Assembly (NCBI GenBank): GCA_949357655.1
Contig: CASHTG010000016.1
Coordinates: forward strand, 2,232,001 to 2,296,000
DNA from: Parascedosporium putredinis
Taxonomy: Eukaryota; Ascomycota; Sordariomycetes; Microascales; Microascaceae
Direction: 5' to 3'
DNA: 64,000 nt
The notes beneath the pieces were generated by a model that ran no database searches, was not told the origin of the DNA, and was given only the letters and a program-made list of their open reading frames with translations. Below, piece by piece: positions 39,001-50,575 of this stretch. Position numbers and translations under genes: made by a program. Positions within the stretch are counted from its first letter, which is position 1, and every line of letters begins with the position of its first letter.

Positions 39001-42000
39001 TGAGAAAAGGTACCGATCTCCTCTTTTCTCCGCATCTTAGACGAGGATCGCCAAGGGACAGCTTCTAGGTCAAGAGAGCGTGAGTCTACCGAGGGCGGTC
39101 GAGTGTTCTTTACAGAGGGGCTACTTTACCTCCTCTCCCCTTGAGCGTAGTAATAAGATTGATATCAGTCAAGGGTGACGAAAAAGAACCCAATCAAGAC
39201 GTGGGGCCCAAGGGGAATGTGGAATCTGGTAGATTTGGGACCCGGCAGACAGCTCTAGCCAAGGTAATCTGCAGAGTAAAGCCGACAAGTCAAGCTGGCC
39301 CAATTGCCCGAGATGTGAGCTTTCGGAGGGGCCCTTTCAGAACATTTGGAGGCTGTGGTCGCCCAGAAGCGTCAAAAGAGCACCGAGGGCGGAAACGAAT
39401 GCTCAATAATTAATCAGCGTTTAATATGGTGGTGAAGGCCTCACATTGTAGCAGAAGGTCCGTCCGAGGGACTGCGGTCGACCGACCATAAAGGCACTAA
39501 TGAATAAGACGCGGGCCACAAAGTGGGCGTACCAACATTGAAAAACCGGCACATTGATGCAGATGATCCATTCCATTCACTATCCTCGACCAACGGATGT
39601 GGTGAAAGAGTCTCTGTTTAGTGTAATTGATGGGAGAAGTGGACAGCGCCCCAAAACCCTCGGGAGTCCTAGCCAGAGCAACTAATGCTCGACCTATGGA
39701 AGGCGCGATCCGCGATATTCTGTCGAGAGGGGAAATCCCCAGAGACGCTGAGATAATTAGTGTTCGACTATGCTTCGTGCCTGTTCAACTACCTGGGTAC
39801 CTTCCAACGTCCTTTGCCACTGGCAAGAAACCCGCCGGCGGCCGATCAGCCGGAACGAGAAAAACCCTGAGAGGAGAGCACTGGGAATGCACACGGCGGT
39901 AGCGCGTCCCCCTCCGACCTAGCAGGCGATCGCTATCCTTCTCTATGAATGGGGGCGCGGCACGGCTATTTGGGTTCGAACAGGTCGTGACTCGACCTGA
40001 CGCTCGGCTTGTCGGTCTTCCACACGCTAAGTTTCCTGCCCTCCCCCTCTTTCTCAAGCCATGTGGCCCAGGGTTTCGCAACGCTCCTAGAGACCCCGGA
40101 GGACTGCGCATGCGGTGCGGAACGGTAGAGATTCCAGCACAAGTGGAGGGGAAAACATGAACATCCAGAATTCGGCCCCGACAAGTGAGAGGGAACCGAG
40201 TTCGGCTTTGTTTGAGGTGTGCCCATTCGGGTCCAGGGAAGGATCTATGGGACAAAAGGTCTTGCCATGATCAAATACCAATTGCCAGCGTCCCGCGCTG
40301 TCCTGACCGCCGCCTTCTCACTACCGATTCTCATCGACCATTCCTTGAAATGCACCCTCTTGTTGCTTAAACTGTCTTTTTGACACAAGGTGGACTTTTT
40401 TGGTTTTTCCGCCGCTGTCTTCAACTAGGGAGACTCGAGACCGTTGTTTTCTAGTGGAAAGAAGAGGCACCGCCAAAGACTGTGCACACTACATGAATGA
40501 CACACAAAACGCACGCTCTTAGCTTACAGAGGCGCCGGCTGTAGGGCTCGAAGGTTTGCACCCTGGCAGCAAGTAGACAAACCCATCAGAAATAAGACTT
40601 TTGCCGGGTTTCTGGGGGACCATGGCTGGAATTGTTTCAACGCCTCCCACGCGGCGCTGCATTTTCGTTCGCCATGGGCGGTGCAAGGCCGCCTTTCTTC
40701 GTAGACTACAAGACAGGATGGGCGCTAAGAAACCATCAATGTCCCTGGATCCTATGCCCCGCCGGTCCTCAGGCGAGGGGGATTACAACGGGGGAGGGAG
40801 ATGACGCGAGGGGGCCACCGAGAGACGGTCTGCGGCCGGCGTCCGGAGCGTGGCTCTCCCCACTCGGCAAGAGCCAAAGGAGCACTGAGGTGAAAAACAA
40901 GGGAACAGCACAGAGATTGGAAACAGCACAGTTCCTCCTTCCCCGACAGTATGCCGGCGCCAGGGATTTTCCCTTGAGGGGAAACGTTTCCGACCATGGC
41001 TGGAGCATACCGTCTCCTAGAATTCAGGAGGGAGTGGAAGGCACAGAAGCGGGCATCGGCTCAACAGGGTAATTCCAGGCATTCAAGGGATCTCGACTTC
41101 CGTCGGGGTACGGCTAATACTCGCCCATCAATACCTGATTCCTGGGTTTAGCGCCCTCGGCGTTCTTTCTTCTCGGACGCATCAGATGGCAAGTCCCGGT
41201 ATCGACTTGCTCCAGCTTGACTTTGGGCATGCTCTCTCTCCGGGTCTTTTCCTTTTTCAATTTCTTTTTCCCTTTTCTTTTTCCGTTTTAATGCTTGCTG
41301 GAAGGCGTTAAGGAACAGAACCACGGGCTGGGCTCGGCCTCACCCCCACCCCCTCCTTCCCTCCATCCACGACCCACGCCCCTCGAACCTTGACCTTAAC
41401 ACGCCTCTCTCCTCACACCCCTACACCTCGCCACCCCTCCTCCTTCCCGCACACCACCCACCCCTTCAAGGGATCAATCCATTTGGCCCTCTCCTTCCCA
41501 CGCTCCCAGGTTGTTCCATTCAAAGTCCCGGTACCTTGAAGCACTGCGAGAAAACCTCGGTCAGCCTTTGTACCCTGGAACGGTAGACCGCAATTGTTCA
41601 GCATTTTTGGGGCAGTTTCCTCAAAGGAGAACATGGACGTATTCAGTGCCAGCCAAGCATCAATGATGGCAATGGGGAAAACGGTCGCACGCTGGTTCTC
41701 GACTCAGGTTGAGCGGCCAGACAAGACAGAACGAGACGGAACCGTCATCTCCCCCACATCTCTCAGCTTTCAGGGTGCACCTTGTCACATCCAGATGCAG
41801 CCTGCAAACAACCTGAACCGAGCTCGACCATGAAAACGTGACGGGCCTGTTCAGGATACCAGGAAAGGGCGTAGATGCCAAAGAGGAGAACGAGAGCCTT
41901 GCGAAGTCGTGCTCATGGAGTCATCAAGTCACATTCGCACATCTGGTGAAGATGACTTGTGGGCGTACGTCGAGTCCCATCGACGGAGCGGAGCATCGGA

Positions 42001-42289
42001 AGGCAGGAAAAGAACATTAAAAATTGGATTAGGGACAAACTAAAACGCCAGGCGTGGAACGGAAGGGGAACAAGGTTGCGGGTTGGCACACACCACGACT
42101 GAGAGCGGGATGGTCACAGCTCAATTGCACCCCGCCTTCCGTAAATGTCTTGTCTTCCCCAGCGCCTTCGGTTTTCTGGGCCACAGTACTCCGTATGGAG
42201 TCGCAGGTAGGTGATGTGATGTTCCGTACCGTTCCCCGTCCCTTTGGCTCTGCGCTTGAGAGCTCTGCCGTCTTTGTTTTTTTCTTTCA

Positions 42290-42331
42290 TCTCTTTTTCC
42301 TTTTCTTTTTTCTTTTTTTCTTTTTTTTTCC
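42290..42331 (+). repeat. Polypyrimidine tract (42 nt)
   Basis: Uninterrupted C/T, mainly T, at the start of the pyrimidine-rich region that leads to velC. Confidence 0.85.
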
Positions 42332-42399
42332 GCCTGGCGCTTTCCACCACTTCTTCCACGCCTCATCCTAGTTTAGCCCCATCCAAGTACCGCACATCA

Positions 42400-44085
42400 T
42401 GGATGTATAATATCGGCCAGTGTCTGTGATATACTCCGTGCTCTTCGTTTGATCCCATCATTACTCCATTTTCGTACAAGGTAGCTAAATCTCAGCCCGT
42501 GTGCGCTGTGCATATATACCTTGCGTCCATCCTCAACCTTTTTCCCACTTATACAGCTCATACTTTCGAGACCGAGCAGAGAAACTAAGACAAAAGAAAG
42601 CAAGGCCCTATCTCACCCTTTTCCTTCGTTGTCCTCTTCTTTGCTTTTCTTTCCATTCTCATCCTCTCACGACGCCTCTTGAAAGACATTGCTGCTTGCT
42701 TTTGCACGACGCTCATTTGCATTTTTTTCCCCTCTTCGTCCAGACAGTCATATCTTCGACCACCGCGCTCTCTCTCGCTCTCGTGCTCTCCCCCTCCTTC
42801 CCTTGTTGCCTCCTGACTGCAGCAAATCGACCTCTCGCAGCAAACACGCAGCAAGACAGGAACCTGAACGTCCATACACTGTCAGGCTCCTTCTGATACG
42901 ATACCATTCGGCGGCTCACACGCCCCCTCTCCTGCACGCTCTGTTCTTGCAGCAAGCTCCAAGCCGTCGTGTCGCATTGGGCGCTGGCAATAACCTGTCG
43001 AAGGGTTCCATCGCCGAAAGACAGCCAACCCGCTCACTCCTCTATCGACTTGGTCACATCGTTGTAACAAGTCGAGTACTAGCGAGTAACCCTTCTCAAC
43101 GGGGAAAAAGGCACCTACTCGCTGCCCGGGAGCGCTAAATTCAAGCTCTCCTCCATCTTGCACCAACCGCCAAACCCCCCTCTTCTTTCGAAGCTACCAA
43201 CCATCACCATCTCGATTACCGATTGAAACCGACTTACTTGTCTTCCTTTCGTTTGCGTCTTTTGCGCCTAGATCGATTTGCTTCCTTCGCCCTTGACCAC
43301 TCGCCCTTCGTCTCTCTTGATTCTCAGTAATCTCTAATCCTCTTATCCGCCAACCTTCAGCAACGCAATCTGCTGTCAGATTTAGTCCTCGGTTCACCGC
43401 CGGTATATGTAGCCACCCGCTTCCATCACCCAACTGAGCTTTATCCGGGAAGTGTTTAGGACCAAGGATAGACGTGGCTTCCTAACGCCACCAATACCGT
43501 CGAAACCCTCGCGACTTGGCTGAAATCATTCACCGGCTTAGTGGCACATCAAGATCTCGCCTTCTTACAGTATTGGGAGTCCCCTTGAAGAACATGGTCA
43601 ACGAACCATAACGACTTTTCCCCGAACATAGCTACTCCGCCACCTACTTCCTTTCCAAAGCGCTTCTTGTTTGTCCCCTCGCTTCGGTGACGTCTTTTCT
43701 GTAAGTTTGCTCCCCAAACGTCTGCCCATCACCCATGCCACGGCCTTGTTTCGGATGCCTTCTCCATGACATGGCCGCAGGCGCCTTTCACGTTCCACTC
43801 CCTCGCTACTCCACCCTTCGCTTGCTTTCTCTTGTTCTCTTGTCCGTTCGACCAACACTGCCTTTCTCCTTCCTGCTCCTGCCCGTGTACCCGGCATTTG
43901 GCACACGAGACCCCGCGTGCTCCGGGTTGTGACGACAGGAGCATTGTCTTGGCAATTGAATTTTCATTTTTTAACATGATTGTCCGTTCACAGGAAATAG
44001 GAAACTCGGCAAACTTTGAGCACGATAGGACGACCATCAACCATCGACCTCCTACTTCTTCGTGTGCACTCTCCCTCCTGCATAC
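42400..44085 (+). promoter_or_regulatory. Probable promoter and long 5' leader of velC
   Basis: The plus strand changes here to the C/T-rich, stop-containing composition typical of long fungal leaders. No conserved coding segment is found. A GTAAGT donor-like site lies near 43700, and acceptor-like CAG sites near 43938 and 43994 would allow a leader intron. This is inferred only. Long leaders are common for fungal developmental regulators, but transcript ends cannot be seen. Confidence 0.35.
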
Positions 44086-45610
44086 ATGTCGTTTACGGCC
44101 GTCGAGTCTATCCCAAGACATACCTTTGGCCTTGCAATGGTGGACACAATGGCCAGACCCGTGAACGGATGGATACATGAGCCACCCTACGGTGCTGCGA
44201 GGCACGTAGGCGCATCCGGTTACTACCCATCTGAGCAGGCCTCAATGCGCTTGCCACCCCTTCTAGCCTCATGTCCGGCGCTCCCAGCGGCCATGAGTCC
44301 CCGACTTCTTCCACAAATAACAATGCCATGGCGCCCACTGGTGCTGGCTCCCACCCTCCACCACCTCCTCCCCTTCACACTAGCGTAAAGCCATCATATG
44401 GCTATCACGACTACCAAACACCGTCTCCTATCCAGCAGTCATCCCCACAACTTCTTCCGCCCACAAGCCAACCTCACCACATCGCCGCCCTCGCCCATCA
44501 GAAGCGCAATCCCATCCAAGATCTCGCACGCGTCTCTCCCACCCTTTCTTCGACAGCAAGCGAGAGGTCAGCCGAAGACTTCCAGGATGCCCGGATCTCG
44601 CAAGGTCCCATGCCGCATCTTCCCAGGATACAACAGCAACAGCCTCCCCAAGTCTACCAACAGCAGCAACCGATCATGCGCCCGCATAAGAGGCGATCCG
44701 TCGAGGATCACTACTCCGATGTGCACCCCTCCAAGCTTCCGCCAACATACCCCCAGACCCCTCGCATGCATCAAACTCCCCAGCCCTCCAGTCCTCAACA
44801 GAGCCGCCAAGCGTGGTCACCGAGGCCAGAGATTAAGACGGAACGTGTGAAGATTTCGGATCTTTTGAGCAGCACCGCCGAAGAGCCTCAACCGCGACCT
44901 CAACGGAGCAGTGCTGTGCCTCAACCACCGATGCCTATAACCGGCCTTCAAGCGATCAAGTCGGAATACCGCATTACAGTCCGACAGCAGCCCGTAGCAG
45001 CCCGCTCCTGCGGTTTTGGCGAAAGGGATCGCCGTGTCATTGACCCGCCTCCCATCGTGCAGCTCACCATCGAAGACCCTAACCTCTCTAAAGAGGAGAT
45101 CAGCCAGCGTATTCGGTACCCCTTTTCGGTTATGCACTGCTCGATCTGGGATTCCACGGGGAGCAAGATAACTCGGCAATGCCTGAAGATTACCGCCAGC
45201 AGCGACGGCTCATGGGTACCCTGGTCGCATCACCCTTTGTGGGGTTCGACGAGAATGGCGAGGAGGGCTGCTTCTTCTGCTTCCCCGATCTGTCTTGCCG
45301 CACTCCGGGATCCTTCCGTCTCAAATTCGTCCTTGTTGTCATTGACCCCATCGCCAGCACTCAGCTTGGAGGCAAGAAATTTCCCATCATGGCGGAGGCC
45401 ATGAGCGACGTATTCACTGTCTACAACGCCAAAGACTTCCCCGGCATGCAAGCGAGCACTCCTTTGACGAAGAAGCTCAAAGAGCAGGGTTGCCTAATCT
45501 CCATCAAGAAGGGCAACGAAAAGCCCGGACCTGGTGCCCGCGATGACACCGACGAGGACGGTGACGAGGGAAGCTCTAGTGGAAGGAGGAAGAGGGCGCG
45601 AAAGAATTAG
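44086..45610 (+). CDS. velC: VelC, velvet-domain developmental regulator
   Basis: Nuclear regulator of the velvet family, which acts in sexual/asexual development and secondary metabolism through DNA-binding velvet-domain dimers. The N-terminal half is disordered and Pro/Gln-rich with His and poly-Pro runs. The velvet domain begins at SEYRITVRQQPVAARSCGFG (from about 44962), continues through GERDRRVIDPPP and PEDYRQQRRLMG to FTVYNAKDFPGM, and ends near LISIKKG (45515). An acidic stretch and a basic GRRKRARKN tail, probably an NLS, follow. The VIDPPP block and the EEGCFFCFPDLS segment fit VelC better than VosA or VelB. The frame breaks at C4 44257-44260 and G4 45158-45161; one extra base in each gives a continuous protein of about 508 residues. 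I chose ATG 44086; ATG 44137 and 44149 are in the same frame. Taking ATG 44271 instead would drop the conserved-looking RPVNGWIHEPPYGAARH segment. No intron is needed. Confidence 0.9.
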
Positions 45611-47164
45611 CTTCCCTTTCTATACTCGAACCACCCTGTCTTGCTTTTTTTTTTCTTTCAGTCCATGGCGAGACTCCCTACTCCCGATATTCCCAGGCGG
45701 CATTGTAGAAGCCATCGGCGCCCTCGGACCAAACCACGGCGGTCATGCCGAGGCATCTCGTTGATCCATTTTCCTTTTCGTCCAGCTGACCTAAAAACTG
45801 GCGGTTTATTTTCATTATACCCATATCTATCTCGAAATAGAGACCGGCGGCGGTGGTTTATGGTATGGTAAATGGTACAGGCGGAGAGTTTTCTCTTGGT
45901 TTTCTTTCTCATGATGGATGATTTTCCCCCTCTCTTTCTTTCCCGTTTCTACTTGACTCTTCTTTGCTCATCTTTAGGCTGTTCGTCACGCTTTATCTTT
46001 TTTATTCCTCCTTTTGTTTCTTTTTTTTGGTTGGGTTCATGGCAATATAGACTCCCCGGTTCTGGGATGTGGATGGTCAAAGGCGGTCACTGTTTTCCGG
46101 CGAAGGTCGGGTTCTCATCATCTTTGGATGGTTTTCTGGGGCACGGAGGGCTTTCCCCCTTTTGGAGGGTCTTGCGCAAATAAGCGGTGCGAAATCCGCA
46201 CACGCACACGGATATCATATACACATTTCTATATATACATACAAATCAATGGTCAATCGATCTTTTTATGATTATCTAGACTCTTTACTCGTTGCATCGC
46301 GTCACATACAAGGCTGGCTCTGTCTCTTCTCGTCCTCGTGGTAGCTCGTTCGTGTTTGTGTGATGAGATCTAGATTTGGTTGGAGGAAAGGAATAACGAC
46401 ACAAGCGGCTTCCGATGCTACTCCTCATTCGCTTGGTTTTGCCGCTTCTTTGAAACCCATACTTATATTCGGATATCCAGTCTCCAGACTTTTGGTTTTG
46501 GGCCTTATAATCCAGGGCTGGCGCGACGCTCGAGGCAGTCAAGAAAAGTTGGAAAAATTAAACGAGGGATATATATTCAGAAGAAGGACCCCTATCCAAC
46601 AACAGGTGAAACAAATGCAACAAGAAATAATAATAAAAGAAGAAGAAGAAGAAGAAGAAAGCATATGTACGTAAAGTCGAGGGATACACCCACATACAAA
46701 CACCCTCGCCCGCGATCCCACTCGAGCTCCATTCCCGTGCTCCCTTTCCCATCACCTTATACAATTGAATCTCCCGTCTGCCATCGCCGTCTCCAGCTAC
46801 TTCCTGCCGAACCGTGGGTCTCCAGGGAGCGAAGGAAGAAGAGTATAGCAAGAAAAAAACAGATAGGAAACGTTGCGTCATTCGTCATGTATATCCATGA
46901 GTGCCATATGAATCACCCAGCCGTGGCGACATGTGTTGAAGTTCGACCTGCGAATCGAGAGGGTCGGTCGTCTGGGGGCATCATTGATTCTAGCGAACAT
47001 GGCCATCGTACGCCAGAGTGCCATGATTTTCCTTGTACCCTTCCCTTTTTCTTTCTTTCTTTCCCCATCTTTGCAATAAAAATCCCTCTATGGCGCCGAG
47101 TCATCACTTGCTGCATGCTAAAAATATGGTGGGATATGGGTCCCGAAAGAAGACTATACCACGA
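45611..47164. other. Convergent 3' region between velC and the Zn2Cys6 factor
   Basis: T-rich on the plus strand just after velC, then mixed and AT-rich near 46200-46270, as expected for two 3' UTRs facing each other. It contains a GAA repeat at 46639-46659. Open frames crossing it, including one running into the transcription-factor gene on the opposite strand, have no domain content. Confidence 0.6.
46639..46659 (+). repeat. (GAA)7 microsatellite
   Basis: Seven GAA units preceded by TAATAATAAAA, in the convergent 3' region. Confidence 0.85.
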
Positions 47165-50100
47165 TTAGATTCCATGGAATCCACCCGCCCCTCGGCCGTA
47201 GGCGGTCCAATCCGTTCGAAACCGTTGAGCGGCCATGATTTGCTGCTGCTGACGTCGAAGCTGCTCTGCCCTATTCTGCTGGCTCGCCTGGCCTGCGGGT
47301 GCCGGGGCGGCGTTGGAGGAAGAGGGTGGCCTTGGTGGCCACCCTCGTTCGATGCATACATGGGCATGGGCATCTCTAGGCCATGCTGAGCTTGGTCAAG
47401 CATGAAAGGCGGCATCTGGCCGAGTAGCTGCGACTCAACATCATCAAATGGGCCGGGCATGAAAAACTGAGACGTATCATGGTGGCCTTGACCTTGCATC
47501 CCAGTCTCTTGGCCAATCTTTTGCTGGAGGCCAAGTTCCATCATGGGCTGGTTAGGGTACGCAAACGGGTCTTCCGAGGGGAACATCAAAGCATCTAGTT
47601 TGTTAAGCGAAGCTGAGCTTGGATTCTGATTCGTAGCGTAGCCAGGTCCTTGGTGAATACCCGTGCCGGCGGTGCTTGTCGAATCTGGAGTGGCCCTCGA
47701 CGTGAGATCAAGGGAAGCAAGTCTTGCAAGCTGGCGGGAAATGCTTCTGGGTGAAAGCCGGATCCAGGTAGAGATGCACCGTCGTATGACGCTCTCGAGG
47801 CGACGGAGGGGGGATGGAGGCGCCAGACAGAGATCTCGCTTGGTGAGGCAGTTCATCGGATCGCCTTTGAACATTGGAAAGGCTGGGTGCCTCGTCCTTA
47901 GAAGTCATCGGTCGCTTCTTGGACGCTTGCCGGGGAAAGGGAGGTCCATCTGCTTCGGTAGTTCCTCGAAAAGTACCTGGAAGAACTCAACTCAAACATT
48001 AGAAGGGTCGGATAGAGAGGGGCGCAGCCATGCGTTAAAGGGGGCTCACGTTCAGGGCCTTTGTCACCCGCGCTGCGGCAAGACTGGCGTCGACTAGGTC
48101 CGCAATCATGTTCCTGCCCGCGATAGCATCCGCTAACACCTCGCTTGTGCCATTCTTCTGTGGGTTTTCCGTCGCGTAGAACACAAGTGAGAGCACGGCA
48201 AAGAACTCCGTATATAGCATGAACCAGTACGGCCCGATGAGAACGCCCTGTTTCCGAATCTCGATACCTATGTGCACTATATTACGGGATACGCTGATGG
48301 CTGCAGCTGCGCAGGCGTATGAGAGATCGTCCACGTTTTCCCCGACTCAGCCTTGGGGAGACGTAGTGGAGGAACGGTCGATACAAGACGAGCTGCACGT
48401 GTGCATAAGCAAACCGGAGGAGATGACGGATTCTGATTTCGCGCTATTAGAAGAGAAAGTGGGAAATGGGGGAAAAACGTCGCTTATATGACATGGTAGG
48501 CTACCACGCCCCTGCCATGAAGGGAGCGGGCAAAGCTCTGTTTAGAAAGGGGGGCACTCACCGAACAACCTCAACAGGACCGTCCGCGCTAGGGCGCCAT
48601 GTTTCCGGGAGGTTTTCATACCACTCATGCAAGTCGTTTTCGATCTCCCGGATCCTAGAATAGCTGATGATATACGTTGTATTGTGAGCATTTGAGCCTT
48701 TTCCTGACAAAGGTGCCGTTTGGTCCAATCCCTGCGTTGGATACACATGTCGGACAATCTTCGCCAGGATTTCCATCAGCCGAGTGTGAGCATTAAATGC
48801 CTGGAAAAGAGATGGCGTGCCATTCGGAGGCGGGCGCAGGCCTTCGTTCGTGATGTAAGCGTCGTCGATTTCGCTGGGATACCGCTGGTCAAAGTCCTCG
48901 CTGCGAAGCAGCAATGGAAAGCCCAGAAGCGTCGAAACGTAGATATCCATCTGCCGGATGACGTAGAAAACCCTCCGGCGCGTCTCCTGCTCGATGGGAG
49001 AGAGCATATGATGCTCAATGTGGCGGTGAAGACCCATGCGCAGGGCTGATCGCAGAGCAATTCCGAGGAACGCGTAGCACGCACTGAGATTCGACGTTGC
49101 TTGGAGAAACAGAATCATGAAAACCAGCGCCTGTAGGGATGTAACGTCACGGCACTCCGCCAGGTCCCTCAGTACACTCTTTGCACAGTTGTAGTAGCGC
49201 AGCCTAGATATATTCAAGAAATCTGTCAGTAAGTTCAGGCATCGTCAAAGGAACGTTGGAAAAGCCATACCCTTCCTGCAATGCCTCTCGATATGCCAAC
49301 TTTTGGGGCTTCTCCGGATCCAGATTCCGATACATGCAGCCGAGGGCCATGATGGCGTAGAGGAGAGCTAGAAAATGGTACTCTTCCCGTTCGAGGGTGT
49401 CGTAAGTCTTTTCATATACAACATCCAGCTGCTTATAGAAAGATGGCAAGTGGACGAGTCGAATAAGACAGGTCGCGCAGTTTAGCGAGTAATAACATAA
49501 ATCTTTGATTTCTTCCTTTGACAGGAGTTCCAACGAGAGAGACGATGTTGATTCGAACGGTGAACTCGCACCAGACTGCGGTGAATCGATGTGCATGAGG
49601 CCGGGAGGCCGTTCTGGGCGAGGTAAGAAAGGGACTTTCTCCTGGGGTCCGAGCATCCCACGGAAGTGCTCCTTCATCCGGCGAAGGAAGACTGCTCCTG
49701 AGCTCGCCCCGTGAAAGTCCCAGCCCCCTTGTCATCAAGATCAAGCTGGCCGATCGACTCAATCATAGACATGATTTGTCCTTCTTCGCCATCCGTTTCG
49801 CCTCCAGAATGCGGCTGCTTGAGTTTAGCAGCCTGTGACCGCGCGAGCTCTCGATTTCGAAACTCTTGTTTGACGGCTGGATCCAAATCAGGGTCTGAGA
49901 GGTCGACATTGGGCACGTATTTGCGCAGCATAGATTCTGCACGCTGCAGACGATTCTCGAGGGCTTCTATGTATTGCGGCGCCGGGTTTCTTCGCCGATT
50001 CGACGGCTTATCGTACGTGCACTCTGGATGACAACATTAGTAACCTGCCTTGTTTGTTGTCTGCGGGTCCTATCGGATGAGTAGAGTATCGCCTCCTGCC

Positions 50101-50575
50101 CGGCCTGTCCTCCTCCTCGGGCGAAACCTACCATAACTATAAACTGAACAGTGAGTGCAAGGCTGCTTTCCGTCACACTTGATCTTTTTCCGGCGGCACT
50201 CGTCGCATGCGCGAGTAACGCGGCGCCGTTTTTGAACGGGCAGCGTGGGCAGAGTGTCGTCGCCATCTTTGCCTTCGCCATCGGTGCCCGACTTGCCACT
50301 TCCAGTCGGCGACGTTACGCTGCCGTCTCCGCCAGTAATCAGGTCATGGTTCGATCCGATCCCAGTGGGCTCGTCCTCGGACGCCTCCGGCGACGTAGGA
50401 GACTGATAGATGTTAGTTGGAGAGATTTGAGGGAGGCGAGGGGGCGCGGATGCCTAGATGGCGCGCCCTTCAACATACCATTTAACAGAACAAGCGCACT
50501 TGCCGTTTCCCGCTTGATAGGATTGGTTTCTTGATAGCCTGGTCTCGATGATCCCGTAGATGACGACGGGAGCAT
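47165..50575 (-). CDS. Zn(II)2Cys6 transcription factor with fungal_trans domain
   Basis: Nuclear DNA-binding regulator; target genes unknown. The exons are 50575-50479, 50402-50132, 50023-49271, 49203-48562, 48432-48050 and 47976-47165, about 986 residues. The zinc cluster has the classic spacing C-x2-C-x6-C-x5-C-x2-C-x6-C (starting near 50210) and is split by intron 2. A linker with [13 protein letters not shown] follows, a likely dimerisation coiled coil. The fungal_trans/MHR domain lies in exons 3-5 ([39 protein letters not shown]). A Gln-rich C-terminus ([11 protein letters not shown]) ends at TAA 47165-47167. Frame changes occur at 50478-50479 (extra G), 49724-49728, 48336-48343 (extra base), 47921-47922, 47808-47813, 47736-47738 and 47342-47344. 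With these allowed for, total exon length is divisible by three. ATG 50575 is the first true ATG in the leading frame. Automated annotation may call this family XlnR-like, but the zinc cluster differs from XlnR as I recall it, so I give no symbol. Confidence 0.88.
47977..48049 (-). other. Intron 5 of the Zn2Cys6 factor
   Basis: Donor CTGAAC|GTGAGC and acceptor CTTCCAG|GTACTT, 73 bp, phase 0. It joins TKALN to VLFEELPKQ. Confidence 0.85.
48433..48561 (-). other. Intron 4 of the Zn2Cys6 factor
   Basis: Donor GTTCG|GTGAGT and acceptor AATCAG|AATCCG, 129 bp. It joins GPVEVVR to [11 protein letters not shown] in frame. A TAG acceptor 11 bp upstream would be out of phase. Confidence 0.8.
49204..49270 (-). 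other. Intron 3 of the Zn2Cys6 factor
   Basis: Donor GAAGG|GTATGG and acceptor ATCTAG|GCTG, 67 bp, phase 2. Splicing joins EALQEG to LRYYNCAK in frame. Confidence 0.85.
50024..50131 (-). other. Intron 2 of the Zn2Cys6 factor
   Basis: Donor TTATG|GTAGGT, branch-like TACTAAT, acceptor TCCAG|AGTGC, 108 bp. It splits the Glu codon just before the sixth cysteine of the zinc cluster. Confidence 0.88.
50403..50478 (-). other. Intron 1 of the Zn2Cys6 factor
   Basis: GTATGT donor after LVLLN and ATCTATCAG acceptor, 76 bp. The phases of the two exons disagree by one base unless one G at the donor is extra, so the exact boundary is less certain than for the other introns. Confidence 0.65.

Larger units (their letters stand above)
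30000..42399. other. Gene desert, part 3, rich in simple sequence
   Basis: No recognisable protein-coding, tRNA or rRNA gene. This part has the densest simple sequence in the window: polypurine blocks at 30024-30057 and 35962-36032, a C-rich tract at 32290-32311, CA-rich and GT-rich tracts at 32832-32868 and 33647-33700, and CT repeats at 34637-34653. A perfect 14-bp palindrome ATCCATCGATGGAT lies at 35563-35576. Open frames of 150-220 codons here are low-complexity (Arg/Ser/Pro or Lys/Glu runs) and follow the simple repeats. Confidence 0.6.

Noticed and set aside
42114..42366. Lys/Glu-rich minus-strand frames of about 80 codons
   Set aside because: They are translations of the antisense of the polypyrimidine tract.
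9948..44085. RIP-mutated transposon graveyard
   Set aside because: The sequence is not visibly AT-rich or TpA-rich, and no reverse transcriptase, transposase or long terminal repeat remnant was recognised. A computed RIP index would settle it.
46380..47168. A 262-codon plus-strand frame
   Set aside because: It spans the GAA microsatellite and the convergent 3' regions, and its end overlaps the antisense of the transcription-factor tail.
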